Translations under genes and position numbers: made by a program
Shown: one piece after another, positions 50,513-60,681 of the stretch
How positions within the stretch are numbered: the first letter of the stretch is position 1
Layout of the letters: each line of letters begins with the position of its first letter
The notes under the pieces: generated by a model
The model's input: the letters and a program-made list of their open reading frames with translations, nothing else
What the model was told of the DNA's origin: nothing
Database searches by the model: none
Assembly (NCBI GenBank): GCA_008534395.1
Contig: SHMQ01000002.1
Coordinates: forward strand, 74,310-138,309
From: Candidatus Acidulodesulfobacterium acidiphilum
GTDB taxonomy: Bacteria; SZUA-79; Acidulodesulfobacterales; Acidulodesulfobacteraceae
Direction: 5' to 3'
Length of the DNA: 64,000 bases

Positions 50513-51235
50513 TTATAATATTTTGTTAGCGGCAGTAATAAAATTAAGCCTTTCTTTCTTGTTTTCTATTTCTTGTGCTAAATTTTTTATTAAATTTTCA
50601 ATATTGTCTGCATGAAAATTATTTGCGTTTTCGTTTAAATCCTTAAGCTTTTCGTCGAAAATAATAGAAGATATCGGGCCTAAATTTTCCGAAAAAAGAT
50701 CTTTCAGCGCTTCCATTTTATCTTTTTGAATTATTTCTCCGGAATTTATTCCGTCTCCTGCCATTCCGTTATCATTTAAAATGGAATTAAATACAGCCTC
50801 GTTTTGAGCAAAAGAGCCGGCACCGCTTTCATCGCTTATAATATCGCTTGCTTTTTTTGAGTTATCGGCGGTTATCGATTGGTTTACTATTTTAATGAAC
50901 TCGCTTTCAAGATAAGCAGTCTCCATCTTAAGAAGATTAACGTTAGAATTTCTCCTGCTAAGGATAAAAATAAACCCGCTTCCAAATCCGTTGACTATTA
51001 TATTTCTGTCGTCAAAATTCAAGTAAAGAGAAGAAATTTCTATCGACGAAATAGAATATGATGCAAATAATTTGCTTATTTCTCTTGATACCCTGCTTAT
51101 TTGTTCGGACTGTATTTCGGGATCGTTAGCCTCGAATTGTAAAACTTCGCCGTCTAAAGACGATATTGCGCAAGCATCTACACCGGCAATTTTGAGAATT
51201 TTATATATAATGCTTTTATCGTCGGTTGCGTTCAT
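50513..51235 (-). CDS. Roadblock-like protein
   Basis: 240 aa. The N-terminal 120 residues fit a Roadblock/LC7 domain (VDACAISSLDGEVLQFE, then NIIVNGFGSGFIFILSRRN). A Ser/Asn-rich linker leads to a C-terminal helical part with LFSENLGPISSIIFDEKL. Such proteins regulate small GTPases or form scaffolds in bacterial polarity systems. No GTPase gene is nearby. Pairs with 51275-51967. Confidence 0.55.
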   Translation of the reverse strand: MNATDDKSIIYKILKIAGVDACAISSLDGEVLQFEANDPEIQSEQISRVSREISKLFASYSISSIEISSLYLNFDDRNIIVNGFGSGFIFILSRRNSNVNLLKMETAYLESEFIKIVNQSITADNSKKASDIISDESGAGSFAQNEAVFNSILNDNGMAGDGINSGEIIQKDKMEALKDLFSENLGPISSIIFDEKLKDLNENANNFHADNIENLIKNLAQEIENKKERLNFITAANKIL

Positions 51236-51274
51236 AAATTTATATTGCTAAATAACTGTATATGTAATTATATT

Positions 51275-51967
51275 TTAATTTTCCTTAAGTAATTTTATAG
51301 CTTCCATCTGCGTTTTTAACGCAGGGACTTCAGACGAAACTTTAAGGCTGTATAAAACATTTTTATTATTAATAATTATTTTTTTATAATTATTGGCTTC
51401 GCATATCGCGCTTTTTAATTTATTAAAATTTAATATATCGCCTAATTCTTTTGATTGATTAAAAAGAAATAAAGCGTCGGCGGATTCGAAATCTGTATCG
51501 TCGATGCCTTTAGAATATAATACTTCGCCGTCCTCTTTAACCGCAAGAATAGATTCTACGCCGTTTATTACGGATAAAGTTTCTGCAATTTTAACTACTA
51601 AAGCAGGACTTGATTCAGTATAGTTTTTTACAATTTCAGTATCGGAACTTTTTGCGTTATTAGGTTTTTGATTGCTATCCGATCCCTTGCCGTCTTCGTT
51701 AATTATTTGTATAATTTCGTCTAAATATTTATCAAGGGTAATTTCAGGAGAAGATTCTCCAATGCTAACCTGTATATTTATCGGCGCATCTAAGCCGTTT
51801 AATTCTTTAAATACGTCTATGTCCTGTTTTGTTCCTAAAAAGGCGTGCAATATTTTTCCGCCGGAAAAATATATAACGCCCTGCTTATCTAAAATTTCAA
51901 ACGATAATTTTATATTTTCGAAACTATAAAATTGATCAAGCTGATATTTTATATCTTCTAGTACCAT
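51275..51967 (-). CDS. Two-domain protein with C-terminal Roadblock-like fold
   Basis: 230 aa. The N-terminal part (about 1-95, GVIYFSGGKILHAFLGTKQD) resembles DUF4388-type domains; the C-terminal part (VNGVESILAVKEDGEVLYSKG) is Roadblock-like. Separated by an acidic linker. Same strand and adjacent to the other Roadblock-like gene, so probably a functional pair. Confidence 0.5.
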   Translation of the reverse strand: MVLEDIKYQLDQFYSFENIKLSFEILDKQGVIYFSGGKILHAFLGTKQDIDVFKELNGLDAPINIQVSIGESSPEITLDKYLDEIIQIINEDGKGSDSNQKPNNAKSSDTEIVKNYTESSPALVVKIAETLSVINGVESILAVKEDGEVLYSKGIDDTDFESADALFLFNQSKELGDILNFNKLKSAICEANNYKKIIINNKNVLYSLKVSSEVPALKTQMEAIKLLKEN

Positions 51968-52147
51968 TTGGTATTATATTAAAAATATTATTACTTCATT
52001 AAATACGCAATCATATTTTATACTATCAAAAAAAACAACAATATGCAATGAAAAATAAATTCTTCTTAAATGCCTTTATGTAAAGGCGGGTATAAAAGAA
52101 TAAAATAAATATTATAAATTTACCGTTAAAAAAGAAATACTGGAAAG

Positions 52148-52224
52148 TGGCGTCCCCAACGGGATTCGAACCCGTGTTGCCGCCGTGAAAGGGCGATGTC
52201 CTGGGCCGGCTAGACGATGGGGAC
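52148..52224 (-). tRNA. tRNA-Glu(TTC)
   Basis: Cloverleaf with acceptor GTCCCCA/TGGGGAC, anticodon loop CTTTCAC and T arm GGGTTCGAATCCC. CCA is encoded. Confidence 0.95.
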
Positions 52225-52306
52225 AATGTTTTTTAAATGCAGAAAGAATATTATGTCATATTTATATAAGAAAAGCAAGAAAAAAATCTATAGGAAATCT
52301 ATAGAT

Positions 52307-52873
52307 TTAAAATCCTAGTTCCCCTAAAATTGAATTTACGCCGTTTTGAGCCATTTTTTGATTATCGGACACCATATCTTTTAATTTTCCGTATATTTCG
52401 GCTTTTTTTTCAGCCGGTATTTCTTTGGCTTCTACTTCGGAATCGACCAGTACTTTTATAAGTTTTGCCTTAGTTTCATTAAGCGTATTCTGTATTTTAT
52501 AAAGTTTCTGTCCCGTTAAGTCCTGGAAGGAAAGAAGAGAAAGAACGCCTAATATTTTGTCTATATTTTTATTATTAAGATCTTTAAGATTAATAAGACT
52601 CTCTCTTATCTTCTTAGTAGGATTTAAATTAATAAGATCGACGAGCTGTTTATTTATATCGTTTGAATTTTCGTTTATCTCGTCCAGCAAATTCATTATG
52701 TTATTCGCCGCTTTTTCAGTTTCTTTGATGATATCGGAAATACCTTCCTGCGCAAGCGGTATGTTATCCGAGCTTTCTTTGACAGGCACCTTTAAATCTC
52801 CTATTTTTTTAGTAGCCTCGTCCACAACCTTTGCAATGTCTTTCAGCTCTCTCATCATGTCGTCTATAGCCAT
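52307..52873 (-). CDS. CheZ-like phosphatase
   Basis: 188 aa, all helical. The active-site motif is FQDLTGQKLYKI (Asp and Gln of CheZ), and the C-terminus NGVNSILGELGF is like the CheY-binding tail of CheZ. It would dephosphorylate a CheY-type response regulator. No chemotaxis genes are adjacent. Confidence 0.75.
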   Translation of the reverse strand: MAIDDMMRELKDIAKVVDEATKKIGDLKVPVKESSDNIPLAQEGISDIIKETEKAANNIMNLLDEINENSNDINKQLVDLINLNPTKKIRESLINLKDLNNKNIDKILGVLSLLSFQDLTGQKLYKIQNTLNETKAKLIKVLVDSEVEAKEIPAEKKAEIYGKLKDMVSDNQKMAQNGVNSILGELGF

Positions 52874-53001
52874 AATATCGTCCTATTTTTTTAAATATTA
52901 AAATAATTTATTATTTAGATTTTAAAACGTCGAAAATTTTTAGATAATTAATTTTATACACTAAATACGATTAAAAAACAATATAATTTTTATTCATGCT
53001 T

Positions 53002-53541
53002 TTAATTTTTATTTAAAAGCTTGTTTGTAATTTCGTAAAGTGCTCCTTTTGTTATCTCGCCTACCCAGTGAAACATAATACGTCCGTTTTTGGATATAAA
53101 AAATGTCTGCGGTATCTCGTTTATGCCGCCGTAATTGCTTATAACGCGGGAAGTTGCATATACTACCGGATACGTAATACCGCCGTCAAATTTTTTAAGA
53201 AAAGACCTCACGCCCCCAAGATTGTTATTGACGTTTATGCCTAACACGACAACACCGTTAGAACGTTCAGCGTTATAAAATTTTTTAATCATGGGTATTT
53301 CCGCTCTGCATGGCGGACACCATGTTGCCCAAAAATTAACGACTACTACGTGACCCCTAAAATTTTTTAGCGAAAAATTGTCGTATCCCGATAAAGTCGG
53401 ATTAAGAACTTTTAAATTAAAATTATAAGCTTTTTTTGTACTTGCCTGCGCATGTTTAATGCCGGTTAAAAAAATAAACGCGAAAATAAACGCTATTATT
53501 AAAAACGTAAATATAAAACTGCGTTTGCGGCAACCGTTCAT
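53002..53541 (-). CDS. TlpA/ResA-like thioredoxin
   Basis: 179 aa with an N-terminal anchor or signal (FTFLIIAFIFAFIFLTG). Thioredoxin fold with active site WATWCPPCRAEIP and cis-proline IPQTFFI. Periplasm-facing disulfide reductase, for example in cytochrome c maturation; the substrate is not shown by context. Confidence 0.85.
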   Translation of the reverse strand: MNGCRKRSFIFTFLIIAFIFAFIFLTGIKHAQASTKKAYNFNLKVLNPTLSGYDNFSLKNFRGHVVVVNFWATWCPPCRAEIPMIKKFYNAERSNGVVVLGINVNNNLGGVRSFLKKFDGGITYPVVYATSRVISNYGGINEIPQTFFISKNGRIMFHWVGEITKGALYEITNKLLNKN

Positions 53542-53619
53542 TAAGATAGACCTCCATATTTTATTAAATTTTTATTTAACGTATATTATAATATAATAAT
53601 TAAAATAAATAAATTTATT

Positions 53620-54102
53620 TTAACGATTTAACGATCTGCTCTTAATAGCTCTTTCTACCTCTCTTTTATTTTCTTTTTCCTTAATAGAAGCTCTTTTGTC
53701 GTAATTCTTTTTTCCTTTTACCAATGCTATTTCTACTTTTGCCCTGCCTGATTTTAGATAGATTTTTAGAGGAACTACCGTTAAGTTTTTTTCTTTTATT
53801 TTGCCTAACAGTTTTAAAATTTCATGCTTATGTAAAAGCAAAACTCTCGTTCTGAGGGGGTCTTTATTTTCTCTGTTGGCCTTTTCGTAAGGGCTTATAT
53901 GCACGTTCAACAAAAGTGCTTCTCCGTCTTTTATGACAACGTAACCGTCGGAAATATTTGCTTTGCCGGCTTTTATAGATTTTATTTCGGGACCGTAAAG
54001 CGATATTCCTGCTTCATACTTTTCGATAATTTCATAAAGAAAAGAAGCTTTTCTGTTATCTGCTACTATTTTTATTTTTTGTCCGGCAAGCGGATTTGAC
54101 AT
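53620..54102 (-). CDS. smpB: SsrA-binding protein SmpB
   Basis: 160 aa, usual length. Shows NRKASFLYEIIEKYEAGISL, YGPEIKSIKAGKANISDGYV and the basic C-terminal tail KGKKNYDKR. Binds tmRNA for trans-translation; ssrA is the next gene upstream on the same strand. Confidence 0.96.
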   Translation of the reverse strand: MSNPLAGQKIKIVADNRKASFLYEIIEKYEAGISLYGPEIKSIKAGKANISDGYVVIKDGEALLLNVHISPYEKANRENKDPLRTRVLLLHKHEILKLLGKIKEKNLTVVPLKIYLKSGRAKVEIALVKGKKNYDKRASIKEKENKREVERAIKSRSLNR

Positions 54103-54170
54103 ATATTAATTTGCGGTATTGCCGGACTTAAATCCGGCGTCGCTATTACGTTTGTTAAAAAAAATCATGG

Positions 54171-54520
54171 TGGAGGCGGCGGGAGTCGAACCCGCGTCCG
54201 AAGATTTAAAACTAAAGCTTCTACATGCTTAGTTTATTCTTTAAATACGGCTTATGAAAGCAAAGAATAAACAAAACCTTTCTTCGTCGTCCTTTTAAAG
54301 ATTCGGATTTGACGAAAAGGAAACGTCAAACCTATACCCTGCAGTTGTCGCCTTTGAATTTTGCAGGTAGAAATTTCAAAGACGTTAGCCGATTAAGCGG
54401 CTAATGCGTAATCGTAGTTATCTGCGATTATGTTTTGCTTTGAATGATTAACGAGCCTACAAAGCATCCTCGGCATGCAGCTTATAGCACTAATATCACC
54501 GTCGAAACCGTTGCGCCCCC
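54171..54520 (-). ncRNA. ssrA: Transfer-messenger RNA (ssrA)
   Basis: 350 nt. The 5' end GGGGGCGCAACGGTTTCGAC and the 3' end with GGGTTCGACTCCCGCCGCCTCCA in tRNA-like form are typical. The tag ORF encodes ADNYDYALAA followed by TAA at about 54393-54425. The canonical ALAA ending is preserved. Confidence 0.95.
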
Positions 54521-54632
54521 AATTAAAGAAATTAAATAGAGCAATTTATAATATTTTTATCTTCACTGCTAATATAAATATATAAAAATGTATTAATATT
54601 ATACCACATTTATAAAAAATATTTTTATTTAT

Positions 54633-55607
54633 TTAACTTTTTAAAAATAGCATGGAATTTAACAGGTATCTGTCAAGAGGTTTTGAATACTGACTCCATA
54701 AAGCGTTGCCGCCGTTTTCTATAAAATCTGCTATCTGATTAACCTTAGAGTCCATGTTATCTATGTAATGGAGAAGAAATGCTTCCGTTGTTTTAGGTCT
54801 TTTGGGCGAACCGTATTCCATTTCTCCGTGATGCGATATTATGCTGTGGATTAAAATCAGTTTCAAATTTTCAGGAAATCCGTTTATTTCCGATATTTTT
54901 TTATCAACTGCAGACGAACCCAATACTATATGGCCTAAAAGCCTACCTTCGTCGGAATATTCCGTTATGTTGTTCTTGATTTTAAGTTCTTCTATTTTGC
55001 CGGAATCGTGAAGAAATATTGCCGCCAGAAGAACGTCTTTTATAACGTATTTTTTATAATGCTCGGCAAGAAAAGTTCCTATTTTAAGCATGCTTAACGT
55101 ATGTTCAAGAAGCCCGCCTATATATGCATGATGTATAGATTTTGCCGCCGGAAGCGTTTTTAAAAGCTTTACGTAATTTTCGTCTTCCAAAAATTTATTG
55201 ACGAGCCGTATAATATATTCATCGGTTAAATTTTCCTTTAAAACGGTTTTTAAATCGCTATACATTGATTCTATATCGTTCTTCGAGGACTTAAAAAAAA
55301 GAGCGGCATCTTCTGCGGCAATATTTTTCAAATCTATTTTTTCTATTTCCGTAATACTTAGCTGAAGTTCGTTTTGAAACAGCGAACTTTTTGATTTTAC
55401 CTTTATTATATCGCCAGCTTCAAAAATGGGCGCGAGTTTATCTACGTTATCCCAAATATATCCCTTAATTTCGCCGGCTTTATCGGACAGTTTTAAATAA
55501 ACGTAAGGTTTTCCGGTTTTACCCATAGCCTGAGATTTGCTTTTTACAAGAAAAGCCGAATCTACTTTCTGATTTTCCGTTATTTCCGACACTAAAATTT
55601 TTTCCAT
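54633..55607 (-). CDS. YhaM-family 3'-5' exonuclease (OB plus HD)
   Basis: 324 aa. N-terminal OB-fold (residues about 12-90; KPYVYLKLSDKAGEIKGYIW) and a C-terminal HD domain with GGLLEHTLSML, FLHDSGK and ISHHGEMEYGSPKRPKT. The architecture is that of YhaM, which trims RNA and DNA 3' ends. Translated just upstream of the tatD fusion. Confidence 0.85.
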   Translation of the reverse strand: MEKILVSEITENQKVDSAFLVKSKSQAMGKTGKPYVYLKLSDKAGEIKGYIWDNVDKLAPIFEAGDIIKVKSKSSLFQNELQLSITEIEKIDLKNIAAEDAALFFKSSKNDIESMYSDLKTVLKENLTDEYIIRLVNKFLEDENYVKLLKTLPAAKSIHHAYIGGLLEHTLSMLKIGTFLAEHYKKYVIKDVLLAAIFLHDSGKIEELKIKNNITEYSDEGRLLGHIVLGSSAVDKKISEINGFPENLKLILIHSIISHHGEMEYGSPKRPKTTEAFLLHYIDNMDSKVNQIADFIENGGNALWSQYSKPLDRYLLNSMLFLKS

Positions 55608-55624
55608 TTTATTTTTTTTCCTTA

Positions 55625-57082
55625 TTAACCTACGTTATTATAATGTCTGAGTTTAAAATTGACTCCAAGATTTTTTGCAAAATTTTCAATAAACGCTATA
55701 TCGACGCACGGAAGGTCTATTGCCGTAACGGTCACGTTTTTAATATATTTTTTCGATTCTTTTACAAAATCTATAACGGCATTATAAGGTTTTATTCCTT
55801 TTGAAGCAAGTTTGGGATCGCATATAGCATCGTATATTTCGGAACTTTGCGCATTTAAGCTTATGCTTACGGAATCTATAATATTTTCAAGTTCTGCAGC
55901 TATGTTGCGTCCGTAAACCGCGTTTGCAAGTCCGTCGGTATCAAGCCTTATTTTTATATCCGCCGGATCGGTTCTATAGGTACCTTTTTTAATTACTGAG
56001 GCAACTTTCTTTAAGGTTTCTATGCGCAAGGTAGGTTCTCCGAGACCGCAGAATACTACTTCTTTAAAATCGTAATAACGAAAAATAGAGGATAAAACTT
56101 CGCTCACGGAAGGTTCTTTTTTAAGTTTAAGATTGTACCCCTGCACGCAGAAATTGCTTTTGCCGCCCTGATATTTAGGACAGAAAGTGCATCTGTTTGT
56201 GCATTTATTCGTGAGATTTACGTAAACCGAGTTTCTTATTTTATATGCAACTGCAGGGTAAAATCCGTCCACGCCTTCAAGAGAAAAAAGATTTACCGTG
56301 TTCTGGACGGTTAAATCGTTCATTATTTTTAGTTCCGCGCCTTTTTCAGCCGTCACGGTTTCCAAAACGAAGCGCACGTAAGAAGGCTCGTTTCTTTTAC
56401 CTCTGAAAGTTTGGGGCGCGAGAAACGGGCTGTCGGTTTCTATTATAATTTTTTCGGAAGGTATTATTTTAGATACTTCCCTTAATCCTTCATTTTTTTT
56501 GTATGTTATATTTCCTGAAAATGAAATAAAAAAACCCATTTTTATTAATTCTTCTGCAGTCGTCTTATCGGAAGAGGAAAAACAGTGTATAACTCCGCCG
56601 AAAAAACCGTCGGAACTTTTCGCATATTCTTTTAAAATCTCTAATGCATTCTCATATGCGTCTCTTATATGAATTATAACCGGCAAGCCTTTGGAAGAGG
56701 CAATTTTAAGCTGAAATTTAAAAAGTTCTTTCTGTTTTATTTTAATTTCTTCTATTTCTTCTTTGGATGCTTCGGGCAGGAAATAATCTAATCCTATTTC
56801 TCCTACCGCTACTATTTTATTTTTATTGCCGGAATAATATTTTTCAAACTTTTCCGCTATATCTGCAATATCTCGGTAAGGGCTTTTTGGATGGACGCCG
56901 AGAGTAGTAAATATATTGCCGTAAGAATTAATTATTTCTATCGTCTTATCGATTCTTTCGTGCTGAGCTAAAGAACCGATAGAAACTGCATGCGTTACGC
57001 CGTTTTCGGACATTCTCGACAAAACGCCGTCAAGGTCTCCGTCAAATTCATGCATTTCAAGGTGGCAGTGCGAATCTATCAT
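55625..57082 (-). CDS. TatD nuclease fused to radical SAM domain
   Basis: 485 aa. Residues 1-262 are TatD-type metal-dependent DNase: MIDSHCHLEM, GEIGLDYF, VIHIRDA, VIHCFSS and ETDSPFLAP. Residues about 275-485 are radical SAM with CTNRCTFC (CxxxCxxC) and GLGEPTL. The fusion is the known TatD-associated radical SAM arrangement; the second domain's reaction is unknown. Neighbours metG, ricT and holB form the classical cluster. Confidence 0.9.
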   Translation of the reverse strand: MIDSHCHLEMHEFDGDLDGVLSRMSENGVTHAVSIGSLAQHERIDKTIEIINSYGNIFTTLGVHPKSPYRDIADIAEKFEKYYSGNKNKIVAVGEIGLDYFLPEASKEEIEEIKIKQKELFKFQLKIASSKGLPVIIHIRDAYENALEILKEYAKSSDGFFGGVIHCFSSSDKTTAEELIKMGFFISFSGNITYKKNEGLREVSKIIPSEKIIIETDSPFLAPQTFRGKRNEPSYVRFVLETVTAEKGAELKIMNDLTVQNTVNLFSLEGVDGFYPAVAYKIRNSVYVNLTNKCTNRCTFCPKYQGGKSNFCVQGYNLKLKKEPSVSEVLSSIFRYYDFKEVVFCGLGEPTLRIETLKKVASVIKKGTYRTDPADIKIRLDTDGLANAVYGRNIAAELENIIDSVSISLNAQSSEIYDAICDPKLASKGIKPYNAVIDFVKESKKYIKNVTVTAIDLPCVDIAFIENFAKNLGVNFKLRHYNNVG

Positions 57083-57103
57083 AAAATTATAAAAGGTAAA
57101 CGA

Positions 57104-58690
57104 TTATTTTTTAATATTTTTATCGGTATTTATTTTTGGGAACATAATTTCGGTTTTTTCGGCTATACGCAATCCGTCTTTAAACAAGCCGGCGCATACG
57201 TCCGCAATACTGTCGGCTCCAGCCGAAAACCCCTGAGCGTCGAAAGGAGCGATATTAAATATAGCATTAATTTTTCGCGAAGTTTCCGGCATAAAAGGAT
57301 ATATCAGATAAGAAATATAATAAATGGAAACGGAAGCCGTTCTTAGTATATTCAGTAATTTTCTTTTTTGTTCCGGATCGTCGGCGTTTAATTTCCAGGG
57401 CGCAGAATCGTTGATATATTTATTTAATATATTTATAAATTTAAATACGTCTTCCAATATTTTAGCAAAATCATATTCTTCGTATCTTTCGTCTAATTTT
57501 TTTAATATATCTGAGGCAGTATTTAATACGCCGCCGTCTTCGAACGCCGAATTTCTTCCGGGAACATTCCCTCCGGTATATTTATTGAGCATTGCGGCGG
57601 TTCTCGAAACTAAGTTTCCAAGGTCGTTCGCAAGAGCGGAATTGTACCTAAGTATAAAATTATCGGTATTAAAATCTCCGTCCAAGCCGAGCGTAATTTC
57701 GCTCAAAAGATAAAAACGTAGAGGATCTGAACCGTATGTTTCTATTAAAGATATCGGGTCAACCGCGTTTCCTGTAGATTTAGACATTTTTCTGCCTTCG
57801 GTCAGCCACCAGCCGTGGGCGGTAACCGACTTCGGCGGTTCTAGTCCGAGAGAGAAAAGCATAATAGGCCAGTAAACTGCATGAAACCTTAATATATCTT
57901 TGCCGACTATATGATTAGCCGTTTTAAAAAAATTCTCAAAATCAGGATTTTTACCGTTAAGATAGTCTTCGTATCCTATTCCCGTAAGATAGTTTACAAG
58001 AGCGTCGAACCAGACGTATATAACGTGCTTTTCGTCGTCGGGAACGGGAATCCCCCATTTAAAAGACATTCTCGAAATGCTTAAATCTTCCAAACCCTCC
58101 TTGATAAAAGATAAAACTTCGTTTCTTCTAAAATCAGGCTTTATAAAGCCTGGATTATTTTCTATATAATCAAGTAGCCGTTTTTCATATTTTTTTAATT
58201 TTAAATAATAGGTTTTTTCTTTTACTTTTGAAGTAGTCCTTCCGCACTGGGGACATTTTTCGCCGTCTAAAAGCGACTTTTCCGTAAGAAAAGTCTCGCA
58301 AGGAGTGCAGTACCACCCTTCATATTCTGAAAGATATATGTCTCCGTTTGCCTCCATTTTTTTAAACGCAATCCTTACAGTTCTTATATGGTCTTCATCC
58401 GTAGTTCTGATGAATCTGTCGTAAGATATTCCTATAGCGTTAAAAAGTTCTTTAAATTTTATATGAACGGAATCGGCAAGCTGTTTGGGCGTTATTCCCC
58501 TTGAATCGGCTTCTTTTTCTATTTTTAAACCATGCTCGTCCGTTCCCGTTAAAAAAAACGTTTTATATCCGCATAATCTTTTAAACCTGGCAATAGTATC
58601 GGCTATTATAGTAGAATATGCGTGTCCTATATGCGGTTTATCGTTTACGTAATAAATAGGAGTGGTAACGTAAAAATAATCGTTCTTCAT
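57104..58690 (-). CDS. metG: Methionyl-tRNA synthetase
   Basis: 528 aa. HIGH motif PHIGHAYS, KMSKS motif GRKMSKSTGN, a zinc knuckle CTPCE with CPQCGRT, and WFDALVNYLTG. The C-terminal tRNA-binding dimer domain found in longer forms is absent. Charges tRNA-Met. Confidence 0.96.
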   Translation of the reverse strand: MKNDYFYVTTPIYYVNDKPHIGHAYSTIIADTIARFKRLCGYKTFFLTGTDEHGLKIEKEADSRGITPKQLADSVHIKFKELFNAIGISYDRFIRTTDEDHIRTVRIAFKKMEANGDIYLSEYEGWYCTPCETFLTEKSLLDGEKCPQCGRTTSKVKEKTYYLKLKKYEKRLLDYIENNPGFIKPDFRRNEVLSFIKEGLEDLSISRMSFKWGIPVPDDEKHVIYVWFDALVNYLTGIGYEDYLNGKNPDFENFFKTANHIVGKDILRFHAVYWPIMLFSLGLEPPKSVTAHGWWLTEGRKMSKSTGNAVDPISLIETYGSDPLRFYLLSEITLGLDGDFNTDNFILRYNSALANDLGNLVSRTAAMLNKYTGGNVPGRNSAFEDGGVLNTASDILKKLDERYEEYDFAKILEDVFKFINILNKYINDSAPWKLNADDPEQKRKLLNILRTASVSIYYISYLIYPFMPETSRKINAIFNIAPFDAQGFSAGADSIADVCAGLFKDGLRIAEKTEIMFPKINTDKNIKK

Positions 58691-58836
58691 ATCGCTATAT
58701 TAAAAAATTAAAACCCCTTTATCTTTATATTATTAATGTTTATTTATATTTTTATATCGTTTGTATATTATGTATATTAACTTATCGAGAATCCGGAGGA
58801 TTATCGGAACTGCATGAAACGGAGACGCTTTTCGGT

Positions 58837-59514
58837 CTATTTTTCCAAAGGCTGCTTTTCGCCTACGCAGCATTCGTCTTCCGTAGGCGGGTCGAAAGCT
58901 AAACAGCATAGAAGCCGTCCGCAATAACCGACAAATTTACTTGTATTTTGGCACTGCAGTTTGGTAATTTTAGAAGTTACAGGATTCATTTCGCCTATTA
59001 CGGAGGTGCAGCAACAAATTCTTCCGCAAATGCCGATTCCGCCCAATATTTTACATTCGTCGCGAATATTAATCTGGCGCATTTCTATTCTTATGTGAAA
59101 TTTGGAAGCCAGAATCTTAACTAATTCCCTAAAATCTACTCTTTCCTCGGCGCTGTAATAAAATATCAATTTATTGTCGGCGACGGCATATTTGACTTTC
59201 AGCAGTTTCATTCTCAAACCTAGCTGTTCCGCATTTTTTTTACAAAAAAAGTAGCCTTCTTTTTCCGTTTTATAGTATATGAATTTATCGCCCGTTTCGA
59301 AAGGAAAAAGTTTTCTTATTATGAAAGAAGACGGTTTCTGCGTTAAGACGGCGGCATCTTCCGTAAATACTTTAGTTTCTCCTGCTACGGTTCCTATGCG
59401 AATATTTCCATCCAAATCTATTACCACCTTATCTTCGGGTATAAGATTTGAAATTTTGGAAATACACTCTATAGTATCGCCTGTATTAAATATTTTTACT
59501 TCTACGGTTCTCAT
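58837..59514 (-). CDS. ricT: PSP1-domain protein (RicT/YaaT-like)
   Basis: 225 aa. The signature CKILGGIGICGRICCCTSV and GYCGRLLCCLAFD with many cysteines marks the PSP1 family, whose RicT member holds iron-sulfur clusters and assists RNA processing. Sits between holB and metG as in many bacteria. Confidence 0.88.
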   Translation of the reverse strand: MRTVEVKIFNTGDTIECISKISNLIPEDKVVIDLDGNIRIGTVAGETKVFTEDAAVLTQKPSSFIIRKLFPFETGDKFIYYKTEKEGYFFCKKNAEQLGLRMKLLKVKYAVADNKLIFYYSAEERVDFRELVKILASKFHIRIEMRQINIRDECKILGGIGICGRICCCTSVIGEMNPVTSKITKLQCQNTSKFVGYCGRLLCCLAFDPPTEDECCVGEKQPLEK

Positions 59515-59538
59515 ATTTTATTGGTTTAGTTTTTTAAT

Positions 59539-60681
59539 TCAAGCGGATATAAGGTTTGAGAAGTACGAGTCTATAGATATCGATTTATTTAAATTATAAC
59601 TGTTTATTTTTTCTATATATAAAACCGTAGTTTCAATCATATGCCTTATATCGTCGGGAGAAACTCCGCTTTCAAGAGCAAATTTTTTTATTTCTCCTGC
59701 AATGTCTTCATTATACAATATTTCTTCATCTTTTAACAAACTATAAATATAAATATCTCTAAATATAAATAAAATCAGCTCGAAAATATATGTTTTTTCT
59801 TCATCTTCGTCCGCAGACGCATCTTTAACTTTAACTTCGGTATCTATACTACCGTTTTTTTTCTTCGCGTTTTTGCTTTTGGAAACCTTTTCCTGAAACA
59901 TAAATTTTGAAGCAAATTCTGCAGATATACCGTAAATATCTCCTCTTTTTTTAAATTCGGAAAAAAGTTTTTCAAATATGCCGTTAATCAAAAAATCTCT
60001 TTTTTCTAAATATCCGCCTTCTATCAGCTTTATAAAACCTGAATAGCTTCCTCTGGCAAGTTTTAAAAAAATCTTAAGCTTATTATCGTTTATATCGGGA
60101 TATTTTAATTTAACAGCGCCGGATAAAATTTCATCGGCGATAGGAGCGAAACCTAGCAAAATACATCGCGATACAATCGTAGGCGCAAGCGTGCCTATAT
60201 TTGACGTTATAAGAATAAAAACGGTTTTTTCCTGCGGTTCTTCAAGTATCTTAAGGAGGGCGTTAGACGCCGAAGGGTTCATAGCCGAAGCGTCGTCGAT
60301 GATTATGAATCTGTGGGTCGGATACTGAGGTTTAAGAGCCAAAAAAGACGTAATTTGATGAATTGTTTCTATCTTTATAGAATTTCCGGACGACTCGACC
60401 ATAAAAATATTTTGATTCATGCCGTTTAAAAAAGAGAAACAGGACGGACATTTACCGCAAAAATTCAAGGAAGAAGAAGCGGCGGCTGCTTGAAAATTTT
60501 CTGCGTAATCGCCGCATAAAACCGAAGCGGCAAAGGACAGCGCCGTAATATTTTTTCCTATATTCTTTTGTCCGTAAAACAAAAGTCCCGACGGCATCCT
60601 TTGCGAACCGTAAAGTCCGCTTAAAAAATCCGTCTGTTTTTTATGCCCTATTATTTCGGACAAATTATAGTTTAAAGCCAT
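59539..60681 (-). CDS. holB: DNA polymerase III delta' subunit
   Basis: 380 aa. AAA+ clamp-loader: Walker A region FYGQKNIGKN, zinc cysteines FCGKCPSC, HRFIIIDDASAMN and NALLKILEEPQ with the SRC motif VSRCILL. The C-terminal part carries an acidic low-complexity insertion (about residues 265-290). Confidence 0.9.
   Translation of the reverse strand: MALNYNLSEIIGHKKQTDFLSGLYGSQRMPSGLLFYGQKNIGKNITALSFAASVLCGDYAENFQAAAASSSLNFCGKCPSCFSFLNGMNQNIFMVESSGNSIKIETIHQITSFLALKPQYPTHRFIIIDDASAMNPSASNALLKILEEPQEKTVFILITSNIGTLAPTIVSRCILLGFAPIADEILSGAVKLKYPDINDNKLKIFLKLARGSYSGFIKLIEGGYLEKRDFLINGIFEKLFSEFKKRGDIYGISAEFASKFMFQEKVSKSKNAKKKNGSIDTEVKVKDASADEDEEKTYIFELILFIFRDIYIYSLLKDEEILYNEDIAGEIKKFALESGVSPDDIRHMIETTVLYIEKINSYNLNKSISIDSYFSNLISA

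Noticed and set aside
58733-58924. 63-aa ORF between metG and ricT
   Set aside because: Overlaps the ricT C-terminus in another frame and has no ribosome site.
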